Origin: Eisenbergiella tayi
GTDB lineage: Bacteria; Bacillota; Clostridia; Lachnospirales; Lachnospiraceae
DNA length: 64,000 bases
Direction of reading: 5' to 3'
NCBI RefSeq assembly: GCF_001881565.1
Contig: NZ_MPDJ01000005.1
Coordinates: 539,890-603,889, forward strand
Position 1 is the stretch's first letter. Every line of letters starts with the position of its first letter. The position numbers and the translations under genes were made by a program. The notes below the pieces were generated by a model. It was not told the DNA's origin. It worked only from the letters and a program-made list of their open reading frames with translations, and searched no databases. Shown here in pieces: positions 1 to 8,795 of the stretch.

Positions 1-109
1 CCTTCAGATTCCACCTCGCGATGGACACCCTTGCTTTCGGCTATATCCTTCCCACTACCGGGCGGATTCCGGACTTGCACCGGTTAGAAACGTGCGCCGC
101 CGGGCGCAC
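1..109 (-). mobile_element. Group IIC intron, 5' end (partial, runs off window)
   Basis: Read on the minus strand, the RNA starts GUGCGCCCGGCGG at 109 and continues through CAAGUCCGGAAUC and GCAAGGGUGUCC to GGAAUCUGAAGG at the window edge. These blocks match the domain I consensus of bacterial group IIC introns as I remember it from the Oceanobacillus iheyensis intron (GUGUGCCCGGC..., GCAAGGGUGUCC..., GGAAUCUGAAGG). The insertion point lies directly after the T-run of an intrinsic terminator, which is the known target preference of class C introns. Domains II-VI and any reverse transcriptase would lie outside the window. The family call is strong; intactness cannot be judged. Confidence 0.85.
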
Positions 110-112
110 TGC

Positions 113-143
113 AAAAGGGGGAAGCACCCTGGGGCACTTCCCC
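113..143 (-). terminator. Intrinsic terminator of the sugar-binding protein gene
   Basis: On the minus strand an 11-bp stem (GGGGAAGTGCC / GGTGCTTCCCC, loop CCAG) is followed by CTTTT. It begins 7 nt after the stop codon of the upstream lipoprotein gene. The group IIC intron starts 3 nt beyond the T-run. Confidence 0.9.
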
Positions 144-149
144 TCTTGC

Positions 150-1589
150 CTATTGCTGCAGTGTTTTTGCTATTACTTCATCTCCTGATGTCTTCCAGTC
201 TCTTATCATATCTTCCGCATCCTTATCTCCGGTAAAATAAGACTGGAGCTGTACATAGAATGTCTCTCTGAAATCGGACCACCAGGGTTCCAGAACACCG
301 ATGGAAGAATCCGCATATGCCGCCGTACTGGCTGCCGCACGTTTTGCCTGTTCATTCAGCACTTCATCTCCGTAATCCACATCCAGATCCTTTAGTACGG
401 TGGAGTTTCCTGTCTGAACACATACCTCCTGGCTGTATGCCTCATTTTCCAGAAAAGTCTGAATTACCTTACGGGCCGCTTCTATTTTTGTTTCATCTCC
501 ATTATTCTTAAATACGGTAAATCCTGTGCTTCCCCAGCTCATAACATGGGGATCCGCCTTTCCGTCCGGTGTTGGAATTTCATAAATATCCACATCAAAG
601 GGCTGGATATCGCCGCTGTCAATCTGTTTTTTTACATTGACTGCTTCCCCTGTTCCCGTACTGACAAACATACAGGCCAGTTTCTGGCTGTACCAGTTGG
701 GACGGATGTCATTATCCACAGTGGTTGCTGCACCTGCGGGAACCAGGTCCTCCTCTATCAATGTACGGAACAGATCGAGGGTAACCGCTGCTTTAGCTTC
801 ATCCACAGCCATTTCCGTATGCTCTCCATTGAGAATGCCGCTTCCCCCGCTCATCAGGAAGGAGTAATATACAGAGTCTGACGATTTGCTTCCTGCAAAA
901 AGCTGTGTGGCATATATATTCTGTTCTTTCCCTTTTTCTCTTGCTGCCCTGCAGAATTCCAGGAACTCCTCATATGACCAGTGAATCTTATCCTCCGGCA
1001 GAAGATCGTAAACGCCCAGTTCCTTTGCCAGGGACACATTTACCGTTATGTTATAACCCTGAGACAGATTAATGGGAATATACCCCTGAATACCATTCAG
1101 CTTCCCCGTATCCAGCACTCCGTCATACAGCAGGGGACTGAGTTCCTCTGCTGTGGCAGAAAGATCTGCTGCCAACCCTCCGCCGATTGCAGGCGCAATT
1201 CTGGAATACGTATCCAGATACAGATCCGGCGTGGCTCCGGTAGCCATGGCAACCGTAACCTTCTCAGGCCCCGCATCCCATGTCAGAACCTCCGTATTCA
1301 GGATGATTCCATACTTATCCTTTACTTCCTGAGCCAGATCCCTGCTCATTTTTTCATCAAAGCCTTCATATAATGGCATATACCAGAAAGTAACTTCCGC
1401 TCCTTCCAAATCTGTCTGCTGTGTATCCGCCGCAGTTTCCTTTTCAGCAGCATCGGAAGCAGCCTGGCTTTCCTCTCCTGATGCAGCCGTCGTATCCTTT
1501 GTTTCCGCCACCTCCGCCTTATTTCCGCATGCCGTAAGCATCACACCTGCGAGCATTAACGCAAGCAGTTTTTTCCCATTCTTTTTCAT
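150..1589 (-). CDS. Sugar ABC transporter substrate-binding lipoprotein
   Basis: A 479-aa extracellular solute-binding protein of the family 1 type. It should capture an oligosaccharide outside the membrane for an ABC importer. The N-terminus has a lysine-rich start, a short hydrophobic stretch and a lipobox (LTAC, Cys21), then an Ala/Glu/Thr-rich linker typical of lipoproteins. The frame is open upstream to 1655, but the ATG at 1589 has a strong GAGGGGG ribosome site and begins the signal peptide. It lies downstream of a response regulator and sensor kinase on the same strand. Unlike the two similar modules further along, no permease genes adjoin it: a terminator and an intron follow directly. 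The substrate is unknown. Confidence 0.9.
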   Translation of the reverse strand: MKKNGKKLLALMLAGVMLTACGNKAEVAETKDTTAASGEESQAASDAAEKETAADTQQTDLEGAEVTFWYMPLYEGFDEKMSRDLAQEVKDKYGIILNTEVLTWDAGPEKVTVAMATGATPDLYLDTYSRIAPAIGGGLAADLSATAEELSPLLYDGVLDTGKLNGIQGYIPINLSQGYNITVNVSLAKELGVYDLLPEDKIHWSYEEFLEFCRAAREKGKEQNIYATQLFAGSKSSDSVYYSFLMSGGSGILNGEHTEMAVDEAKAAVTLDLFRTLIEEDLVPAGAATTVDNDIRPNWYSQKLACMFVSTGTGEAVNVKKQIDSGDIQPFDVDIYEIPTPDGKADPHVMSWGSTGFTVFKNNGDETKIEAARKVIQTFLENEAYSQEVCVQTGNSTVLKDLDVDYGDEVLNEQAKRAAASTAAYADSSIGVLEPWWSDFRETFYVQLQSYFTGDKDAEDMIRDWKTSGDEVIAKTLQQ

Positions 1590-1646
1590 AGAACCCCCTC
1601 TCTGTCCGTCCCTGCGGACATCGATTTCTTCCGTAAACAGATACCA

Positions 1647-1670
1647 ATCTTGCAAGATAGCTATATTATA
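1647..1670 (-). promoter_or_regulatory. Possible promoter -10 and palindromic operator
   Basis: On the minus strand a TATAAT hexamer (1665-1670) is followed 6 nt later by the perfect 12-bp palindrome ATCTTGCAAGAT (1647-1658), about where transcription would begin. No good -35 is visible, so an activator may be needed. This would give the binding-protein gene its own promoter, separate from the two-component genes. Confidence 0.35.
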
Positions 1671-1747
1671 ATTTTTTAGGCATAACGATAAAATCAGGCC
1701 TGTTTGGAAATTCTCCGGATTTTTATGTTAAAATTCCTCACATTTTC

Positions 1748-3343
1748 CTAATATTCCGGATTTTCCGCATATTCCCGAGGTCTTTTCCCCGTAAGCTTTT
1801 TAAATACTTCATAAAAATAAGAAGGATTGCTGTATCCGGCTTCCAGAGCTATCTGATAAATTTTCATATTGCTGTTTCTCAGAAGCTCTTTGGCCTGTTC
1901 AATCCTGACCATATTCAGATATTCTACAAATGTAAAACCTGTTTCTTCCTTAAAAAGGCTGCAGAAATAAACGGCGGAAAGGCCGATAGCCTCGCTGACC
2001 TGGGACAAATTCAGTTCTTCTTCCTTATAATGCTCCCGGATATATAGCTTCGCCTTTTCTATTACTCTTTTGCCTTTTTTCTGGCTTTGCTGCTGTTTAT
2101 ATGCTTTTATCTGCCCGCATACATCCAGCAGCACTCCCTGCAGCTCCAGAGGCTCTCTGCACTGAAGCAGTGAAAAATAAGGATCCTCCGTGAAACAGCC
2201 TTCCATATCCCAACGGATTTCCTGACATGAGGTCAGTATTTCCGACAGCAGCTTGATACACTCCTTTTGAATACAGGAAAAAGAACCCTTAGAAGCGATC
2301 ATCAGACGGTTCATATAATTTCCTATCGCCTGTCTGATATCCAGAAAGCCTGAAGAATCCGAGTAACGGAGTACCTCTGCCATCTCTTTTTCCAATCGGA
2401 TAGGCTCCCGCTCCTCCAGAACCAAAACGTTTTCTATCATAGTCACATGATTCCTGCCATATATATTGCTGTAATCCAATGCCTGTCTGGCTCCTTCGCA
2501 GCTCACAGGCAATTTTTTCATACTGTCCACCAGACTGCCTATCCCTGCCTGAAAATCATAATGGGAATAGGTCTGAAGCTTGTCCCGTACCCTCATCATC
2601 ATTTTTTCCGCCGCTTCTTTGTCAGGACTCTTCATCTGAATAAAAACGAACCCCTGTGAAAAATCTTTCCAGAGAACCCGGCATACCAGGTGGTATTCGT
2701 TTCCGATTTCCGATATCATGTTCTGAAGAGCGAACTGAAATATCTCCTTATCCGCAATTTTCATACGTCCGAAATCAGGAACCAAAACCACTACCTGAAA
2801 ATTACTTCCCACTATTTCCAGATTCAGCTTGTCCATATGCAGCATCAGTTCTTCCTCCGTCTCCTCTGCACCTTCCAGCACTTCCAGCATATATCTGTCC
2901 TGAAGGAGCGGAAGATTTTCCTGAAGAATCTCTTCCATACGCTGGAACTTTGCCAGCTCCTCCGTCTTCTTCTTGATATTATCCACAGCCTTCTGCAGGG
3001 CACCGATAAGCTCACCCGAATCCAGAGGCTTTAAAAGGAAATCCACGGTACCGGCTTTAATAGCCTCCCTCGCATATTCCAAAGTCCCAAAGCCGGTAAT
3101 GAGCACAATCTGAATATCCTTTTCCCTCTCTGCAAACCTTCGGGCCAATTCCATTCCGTCTATTAGCGGTATATTAATATCTGTCAGGACAATATGAGGC
3201 TCATATTGCATGAAAAGAGCCATCGCTTCCTCACCTTCCGAAGCTTCGGCTGCCAGCTCAAGTTCCATGCTCTCCCATGGGATGCTTTCCTTTATATGTT
3301 CCCGGATCGCCTTATCATCATCAATTATCATCAGTCTGTACAT
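1748..3343 (-). CDS. YesN-type response regulator, REC plus AraC HTH
   Basis: A 531-aa two-component response regulator. The receiver domain spans about residues 1-120, with acidic residues at IDDD and the phospho-acceptor Asp55 (VLTDINIP), plus a conserved Lys in LLKPL. The middle is a poorly conserved linker of the kind seen in YesN-like proteins. Two helix-turn-helix motifs of the AraC type occupy about residues 425-531 and end with the family signature around GYSNPSYFYEVFKKLTG. It overlaps the end of the sensor kinase gene by 23 nt, indicating coupled translation. It probably activates the adjacent binding-protein gene. Confidence 0.93.
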   Translation of the reverse strand: MYRLMIIDDDKAIREHIKESIPWESMELELAAEASEGEEAMALFMQYEPHIVLTDINIPLIDGMELARRFAEREKDIQIVLITGFGTLEYAREAIKAGTVDFLLKPLDSGELIGALQKAVDNIKKKTEELAKFQRMEEILQENLPLLQDRYMLEVLEGAEETEEELMLHMDKLNLEIVGSNFQVVVLVPDFGRMKIADKEIFQFALQNMISEIGNEYHLVCRVLWKDFSQGFVFIQMKSPDKEAAEKMMMRVRDKLQTYSHYDFQAGIGSLVDSMKKLPVSCEGARQALDYSNIYGRNHVTMIENVLVLEEREPIRLEKEMAEVLRYSDSSGFLDIRQAIGNYMNRLMIASKGSFSCIQKECIKLLSEILTSCQEIRWDMEGCFTEDPYFSLLQCREPLELQGVLLDVCGQIKAYKQQQSQKKGKRVIEKAKLYIREHYKEEELNLSQVSEAIGLSAVYFCSLFKEETGFTFVEYLNMVRIEQAKELLRNSNMKIYQIALEAGYSNPSYFYEVFKKLTGKRPREYAENPEY

Positions 3344-5057
3344 GTTCTGTCATCTCCTCCGGTATGGTCAAAATAACTTTTGTATATTCTCCGAATTCAC
3401 TTTCCAGGCACATAGTGCATCGGGGACCGTAATATAGCTTCAGTCTCCTGTACACATTCCAGAGCCCGTAACTGTTTCCCTGGCATTTTTCTTCCCGTAT
3501 TGCTTCCTCTATCCGCATGGTTTTATCCTCCTCCATTCCCATGCCGTTATCCGTAATCTCTATACAGATTCCGTTTCCATCCCCACTTTCCACCCGGGCC
3601 ATGCTTATCCGGATCCATCCGTCATTTATATTTCCTGAAAACGCATGAAGATAAGCATTTTCCACGATTGGCTGAAGGGTAATACGAGGTACCCTGACAG
3701 AAAGAAATTCTTCCGCAATATCCGTTATCAGTTCAATTTTCTTCCCTCTGCATAACATCTGCAGCCGCATATAATAGCTTATGTGATCAAGTTCGGTACG
3801 TATGGTATGAAAGGCATCCCCTTTCCCCAATGACAGCTTGAAAAATCCGCTCATGGAACGCAGTATCTGCAGGGCCATATCCATATTACTTTTTTCCATA
3901 TAAAAAATAGCCACATCCAGAGTATTATACAAAAGATGCGGGTTGATCTGCGCCTGAAGGAACCTGATCTCTCCGAACTGGATTTGTTTCTGCTTTTTCT
4001 TATCCTCCGCAATATAGCCCCGAATATCATCCAGCATTTTATTATAGGTTTTTCCCAGGTAATCCACTTCATCCCTGCTTTTCCCCTGATACCTCAGCTC
4101 CAGATTGCCGGCTCCCGTACGTTCCATAATATCCTTTAAATGCTTGATATTACGGGTTAATCCCCGGGAAATGAAATAAGCGGCCGCCATGGAAAGCAAG
4201 GTGCATATTCCTGCTGCCGCAAGCATGGTGAAAAAGACAGTATCCTGTGTGGTTTTCAGGATCGTATTTTCCGGAACCGCAGCCAGATACCATCCCTTGT
4301 CCCCTACCGGAACATAAAAAAGCGCACCGGATTCCTCCTCCTTCAAATCAACCCTTTTTCCGATTTCCGCTCTGTCTCTCGCCGAAATCACAATGCCGTC
4401 TTCATCAGTCAAAAAGCTCTCCTCACCGAAAAAAGAATACATATCCTCCAGAACCTTTTCTTTCACATAGAACACCAGCATTCCTACCGGTTCATTAGAA
4501 CCGGTATCCCGCAAAATACGCACATTCATAAAATAGGGTTCCCTGATACCATTCTGCAGATCTATTGCCATGGGGATCCATAATGCATAGCTGCTTTCCT
4601 CAGAAAATCCTTTTTTATATTCCTCTATTACCTCCATACAGCTGCCATAGTCATAATGCCCGAAATAATTTTCCAGGCCTGCGGAAACAGAAAATCCATC
4701 CTTCCGGTACAGAGTAATCTGGCTGATGGATGAGGCGGCATTCAAAATTCTCAGGAAATTGCCATATACCTGATTATGCAGCCCCACAGGATCCTCAACC
4801 GCATGCTTGCTCAGCAATATATTTCTCATATCCTTGTCAAAAAAAAGTGAAATCGCCGTATATTCCGCTGCATCCATTTTTTCCACAATATTCTTTCCCG
4901 CAATCTCCAGATTTGACTCCTGAAGCAGCCGGTTCATTCTTACTGCTTCCGATCTGAATCTTGTATAAAGAAGTGCAATACCTAAAAACATGATGATCAG
5001 ACTGGTAATAAACAAGCTTCCTGCTATTTTCCGCATCAGGCCGGACCGTTTTTTCAA
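3321..5057 (-). CDS. YesM-type sensor histidine kinase
   Basis: A membrane sensor kinase of about 578 aa. It has an N-terminal membrane segment, an extracellular sensor region of about 250 residues (Cache-like by position), a second membrane helix, a HAMP segment, the His_kinase domain with phospho-acceptor His in INPHLLYNTLD, and a C-terminal ATPase domain with N-box (VENAYLHA) and G-box (DNGMGM). The frame is open to 5138, but the best start is a TTG at 5057: AAAGGAGG lies 8 nt upstream, and no ATG in this frame has a comparable site. It feeds the overlapping response regulator. The ligand is probably the sugar bound by the nearby lipoprotein (inference). Confidence 0.92.
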   Translation of the reverse strand: MKKRSGLMRKIAGSLFITSLIIMFLGIALLYTRFRSEAVRMNRLLQESNLEIAGKNIVEKMDAAEYTAISLFFDKDMRNILLSKHAVEDPVGLHNQVYGNFLRILNAASSISQITLYRKDGFSVSAGLENYFGHYDYGSCMEVIEEYKKGFSEESSYALWIPMAIDLQNGIREPYFMNVRILRDTGSNEPVGMLVFYVKEKVLEDMYSFFGEESFLTDEDGIVISARDRAEIGKRVDLKEEESGALFYVPVGDKGWYLAAVPENTILKTTQDTVFFTMLAAAGICTLLSMAAAYFISRGLTRNIKHLKDIMERTGAGNLELRYQGKSRDEVDYLGKTYNKMLDDIRGYIAEDKKKQKQIQFGEIRFLQAQINPHLLYNTLDVAIFYMEKSNMDMALQILRSMSGFFKLSLGKGDAFHTIRTELDHISYYMRLQMLCRGKKIELITDIAEEFLSVRVPRITLQPIVENAYLHAFSGNINDGWIRISMARVESGDGNGICIEITDNGMGMEEDKTMRIEEAIREEKCQGNSYGLWNVYRRLKLYYGPRCTMCLESEFGEYTKVILTIPEEMTEHVQTDDN

Positions 5058-5164
5058 TATGCATACCTCCTTTGTGTAGAAACACCCAATTTCAGCATAA
5101 CATATCTGTTTTTCCAAGCCTATCAGGAATCTTATCATTTAATCTGGTAAATTAAGGTCACAGG

Positions 5165-5875
5165 TTATTTCTCCCTCGTATTAAGATACTGCATGATCGA
5201 CATATGAATATTCCAGGCCACCTTCTCCTGATAATAATTATCACAAAGCTTCTCGGCCTCGGCGCTGTTGGACAGGAAACCGCACTCTACAATAACAATC
5301 GGTTTTCCCGTTTTTTTCAGCAGGTAATAACTGTCGTTTGCCTTGGCCTGCCGGTGATTCTCCGGATCCAGATACTGTATCATCCGGTTTTGGATCATCT
5401 CTGCCAGCTCCTTGCTTTTTACACTTCCATTGTAATAAAAAACCTGGGCGCCGTTCACATACTCCTCGCCATAGCTGTTCTGGTGGATACTGACCGCCAG
5501 ATTAGGCTGTGCCTCTTCTATAATCTGAATCCGGCGTTTCATATCCTGCACCTTTTTATTGGAGGCATTTTCGTCGTAAAGGCCTCCGTCACTTTCCCGT
5601 GTCATGACCACCTTCACGTCCGACGCTTCCAGAAACATTTTCAGCTTCTCCGCAATCTGCATGTTCACTTCTTTTTCCAGGGCCCCGTTTATTCCGATTT
5701 TTCCCGGATCGTCTCCTCCATGCCCTGCATCTATGACCACGCAAAACTGTTCCGTCTTCTGCGCCGTTCCTTCGTTGACCAGCACAGCCGCCTGCCTTGC
5801 GGCAAAAAAAACGGACGTACACAGAATAATCGTCACTACGCCCTTAAGAAGCTGTTCTTTAAGTTCCTGCCTCAT
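5165..5875 (-). CDS. cwlD: N-acetylmuramoyl-L-alanine amidase, CwlD-like
   Basis: A 236-aa zinc amidase (Amidase_3 family) that cleaves the bond between muramic acid and L-alanine in peptidoglycan. One N-terminal membrane helix or signal sequence (about residues 10-30) exports it. The zinc ligands are visible: His in IDAGHGG, Glu in ALEKEVN and His in SIHQNS, with the catalytic Glu in VECGFLSN. Length and layout match CwlD, which makes muramic-lactam precursor in spore cortex. The symbol is assigned on similarity of length and motifs only. The start has GGGAGG 6 nt upstream. Confidence 0.85.
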   Translation of the reverse strand: MRQELKEQLLKGVVTIILCTSVFFAARQAAVLVNEGTAQKTEQFCVVIDAGHGGDDPGKIGINGALEKEVNMQIAEKLKMFLEASDVKVVMTRESDGGLYDENASNKKVQDMKRRIQIIEEAQPNLAVSIHQNSYGEEYVNGAQVFYYNGSVKSKELAEMIQNRMIQYLDPENHRQAKANDSYYLLKKTGKPIVIVECGFLSNSAEAEKLCDNYYQEKVAWNIHMSIMQYLNTREK

Positions 5876-5972
5876 AGGAACCTCCCGACTTTTGCTTATT
5901 CCATTCTATGTCCTTTCCATAAAAATAAGAACTCATCGACGGATCCTTTCCTTTACAGCGCAAATATAGATC

Positions 5973-6016
5973 AAAAAATGTTTTGCCCGCAGTCTTCGCA
6001 GGCAAAACATTCTTTT
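5973..6016. terminator. Bidirectional intrinsic terminator
   Basis: Arms ATGTTTTGCC (5978-5987) and GGCAAAACAT (6001-6010) flank a short loop, with A6 on the left and a T7 run on the right. It can stop transcription in either direction, and on the minus strand it ends the GH18 gene. Confidence 0.85.
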
Positions 6017-6043
6017 TTTATAACATATTAGTTTGGTTCAGGC

Positions 6044-7714
6044 TCAGCCGTTAGCGAAACCGGACAAAACATCCCATACCTCAGGATGTCCCTTTTCATA
6101 TCCCAGCTTCCATGCAGCCACACCGCCTATATTATAACTTTTCATGATATTCATCTTAACTTCCAGAGACCTGGCATCTTCGATCCAAACCTGATAGAAG
6201 GAATCACCATCCTGTACCTCGGCATAATTCTGACAGGTATCCTCATCCCAGACCGCCTCTATATTTCTGTCGGAAAGGAACTTCTGTACAGCGCTCATAC
6301 CTACGGCCTGGCTCTTCACCTCACCGCCGGACGTTTCCCAAATCCGCGTGTAGAAGGGTACGGCATTAATCACTTTCTCCGGAGGCACGGACTGGACCAT
6401 GGTGCTGATCCCTTCCTCCACATAACCGATGGAAGCCACGCTGCCCGGCTCCTGGGAACCGCCGTAATGCTCATCATAGCCCATGATAATTACGTAATCC
6501 GCCACTTTCCCCTGTTCCTTCCAGTCATAATGCGCATTGTAATTCTTAGGCACATAATTATCCACGGAAAGCACCAGGTTATTCGCCCTGCAGGATATGG
6601 ACAACTCTCTTAAAAACTCCACATAATCTTCTCCTGCTTCACTGCTCACCTGCTCCAGATCCACATTAATCCCGTCAACTCCCAGGGCAAGCGCCTCATT
6701 TACAAGGCCCTCAATCAGCTTAGCCCTCTTACTTGTATAGGATAAAATTTCTTTTGTATTCACATCATAGGTAAAATTGTCCAGAAGCGCCCATACTTCA
6801 AGCCCTCTGCTGTGAGCCTTGTTTACATAATCCGTACTTCCGATGCTCACAAAATTTCCATCATCATCGCTCAGGAAAAACCAGGTCGGGGATATTACAT
6901 TCATACCGGTAATGCCCTCCAACACCGATTCCAGTGTGGAGTTGGCGGATTCACTGGTAACCTGATGCCATCCCAGATTGATTTTGTAATCCCTGCGGAT
7001 ACTGGTATATTCCGGCTCCTGATAGTCCGTTACCGGGATAAGCGTCTCGCTGTGCTGGTTCTTCAGCCGCTTATTCTCCACATATCCCAGAAATCCATCC
7101 TCAGTAGCCACCTTGCTCCAATTTTCCATTTCTTCCAATATAACGACCTTATCTCCGGCTGTCATATCCGTAAGAATATCGCTTTTTACACCGCCCTGAT
7201 AGCGGACAGCGGTATCCTTCCCTATTTCCGCCGCCTGATGCTCATTCCAAATAGTTGTGAGTACAGCCCTGTTCGGCTCCTGATATAATGTAAAGGAAAA
7301 ATTAGTGAATTTCTTTACATAGTCAAGCGCTACATACATTATGCCGTTATCCAGAAAAGCGGGAATGTATCCTTCTTCCCCGGAAGCACCTGCCTCCGCC
7401 CGGATAATGGAATCCGGAGTGGTATATAAAAGCAGCCCTTCGTTATAATCGGCATAAAACCGGTCATTAAGGTACTCATGCACCGTATCCAAATCCAGAT
7501 AGCATCTGCCCTCTGACAATTTTCCTTTTTCTTCTTTAATTTCATTATTTAATACGAGGGCTACATCCTCCCCCGTTTCCAAACCATAATATGCATTCAG
7601 GTCCATCCTCTCTTTGGAATAAGAGAAACGTTCCAGAATCTTCGTCCCTGCAGTAATGGCAATAATCACGATAATAAGGACGACAGCGATTATTACCGGA
7701 AGCTTTTTTTTCAT
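6044..7714 (-). CDS. GH18 glycosidase-like protein with SH3 domain
   Basis: A 556-aa exported or membrane-anchored protein. One hydrophobic helix sits at residues 5-24. Next is a copper-amine-oxidase-like/stalk region (about 35-160), a bacterial SH3 domain (about 165-230), and a glycosyl hydrolase family 18 barrel (about 235-550). The GH18 signature DxxDxDxE is intact (DGINVDLE, catalytic Glu present), as is a later YDEHYGG segment. Relatives include spore-germination and cortex-lytic glycosylases that cut N-acetylglucosamine bonds. The nearby amidase makes a cell-wall role likely. AGGAGG lies 10 nt before the start. The exact substrate is not shown by the sequence. Confidence 0.88.
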   Translation of the reverse strand: MKKKLPVIIAVVLIIVIIAITAGTKILERFSYSKERMDLNAYYGLETGEDVALVLNNEIKEEKGKLSEGRCYLDLDTVHEYLNDRFYADYNEGLLLYTTPDSIIRAEAGASGEEGYIPAFLDNGIMYVALDYVKKFTNFSFTLYQEPNRAVLTTIWNEHQAAEIGKDTAVRYQGGVKSDILTDMTAGDKVVILEEMENWSKVATEDGFLGYVENKRLKNQHSETLIPVTDYQEPEYTSIRRDYKINLGWHQVTSESANSTLESVLEGITGMNVISPTWFFLSDDDGNFVSIGSTDYVNKAHSRGLEVWALLDNFTYDVNTKEILSYTSKRAKLIEGLVNEALALGVDGINVDLEQVSSEAGEDYVEFLRELSISCRANNLVLSVDNYVPKNYNAHYDWKEQGKVADYVIIMGYDEHYGGSQEPGSVASIGYVEEGISTMVQSVPPEKVINAVPFYTRIWETSGGEVKSQAVGMSAVQKFLSDRNIEAVWDEDTCQNYAEVQDGDSFYQVWIEDARSLEVKMNIMKSYNIGGVAAWKLGYEKGHPEVWDVLSGFANG

Positions 7715-7926
7715 TATCCGTAACCTCCTGACCGTCCTTATTATAACAGACTATTTAAACATCGTCATTACCTATTTTTACATAAACCGACAGAAATTGA
7801 CTCTTCCATATTCCGCAGCGGCGGTACGGGGGACCGCTTTTGTGCGGATAACGGAATTCGTGATTTTTTAGTATTTTGATTATGAATCAGATAGGAAACA
7901 ATTCTATTGTTTGGCAATAAGAGTTA

Positions 7927-8142
7927 TTAACGGTATTTTACCTTATCATACCGTACTTCCCGCAATTTGCCATCCGTATCGGTGACAAAATCGGGCATGT
8001 AGACGGCATCTTCGCTGACAAAAAATTTCCTGGCGATTTCCTCCGGGGAAGCAGGCCTGTCTTCAAGATATAAATTTACACCTTTATTGTGCATTTCCCT
8101 TAAGTGCTCCTCCAGCTTAATCTCGTCATCCTCTTTGTGCAT
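7927..8142 (-). CDS. Small hypothetical protein, charged
   Basis: A 71-aa soluble, highly charged protein with no family recognised. The ATG at 8142 is preferred over the one at 8151, because the GGAGG site abuts the first ATG but sits 9 nt before the second. The sequence contains a 'SPEEIARKFFVSEDAVYMPDF' type segment resembling a helix-turn-helix or sporulation-type fragment, but this is not enough for a call. It stands alone between the GH18 gene and mecA. Confidence 0.6.
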   Translation of the reverse strand: MHKEDDEIKLEEHLREMHNKGVNLYLEDRPASPEEIARKFFVSEDAVYMPDFVTDTDGKLREVRYDKVKYR

Positions 8143-8159
8143 GTCTAACATCCTCCGTA

Positions 8160-8795
8160 ATTTCTATACGAAAAAAATACCCTCAGCAAAAACTGCTGCT
8201 CTCCAAAAGGAACGTGATATATAAATGGATATTCTTCCGTATGACTGTTACGGCAATGACGACATTTAAACAGAAAAAAATAAGATGCTCCAGGACATGT
8301 ATCGCGGAATAAGATAAAAAAAACAAATACAACATGAATTTTGCGAATTAAACGGAACTTAGTGATAATTTTGGAAATGATTTTTACCACGACAAGCACA
8401 TAAGCCTGTAAGACATCCTCATACTATATAGATGAGGAGAAGATATAGCGCATGCAGGAAAAATCCGATGCAACTATAATGTTTGCTTAAAATATGATAT
8501 AATAGAATCATAATAAATGAGATATTACAACATCTCATTCCGGCTGAAAACCGCCCTCCTTCTGACACTGATTGTCCAGAAGCATCTCTGAATGAAATTA
8601 TATCCGAAAAATGGAAAAATATCAAGCAAAAATCTTAAAAAAGTTTAAACAGTTACTCAGGACGCTTGACTTATTTCTTTCTTAAGTATAATATATTTGA
8701 TAATTGCAGATACTATACAGATATGTTCATTTTACAGGCATTTTCAGTCACACAAGACAACAATTTCAATATCTTTATATTAAGGATGTGAGAAC
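8160..8795. other. Intergenic region without a supported gene
   Basis: AT-rich spacer between a minus-strand small gene and mecA on the plus strand. It holds a perfect 8-bp inverted repeat (8516-8523 AATGAGAT with 8532-8539 ATCTCATT, 8-nt loop) and the mecA promoter near its right end. Two open frames on the minus strand have no ribosome site and no recognisable protein character. Confidence 0.5.
8666..8694 (+). promoter_or_regulatory. Probable mecA promoter
   Basis: TTGACT at 8666-8671 with TATAAT at 8687-8692 (15-nt spacer) or TAATAT at 8689-8694 (17-nt spacer). It lies about 100 nt before the mecA start codon. Confidence 0.55.

Noticed and set aside
8145..8399. 84-codon open frame on the minus strand with a CxxC-like piece
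   Set aside because: GTG start with no ribosome site, odd composition, and overlap with the ribosome site of the next gene; it looks like chance.
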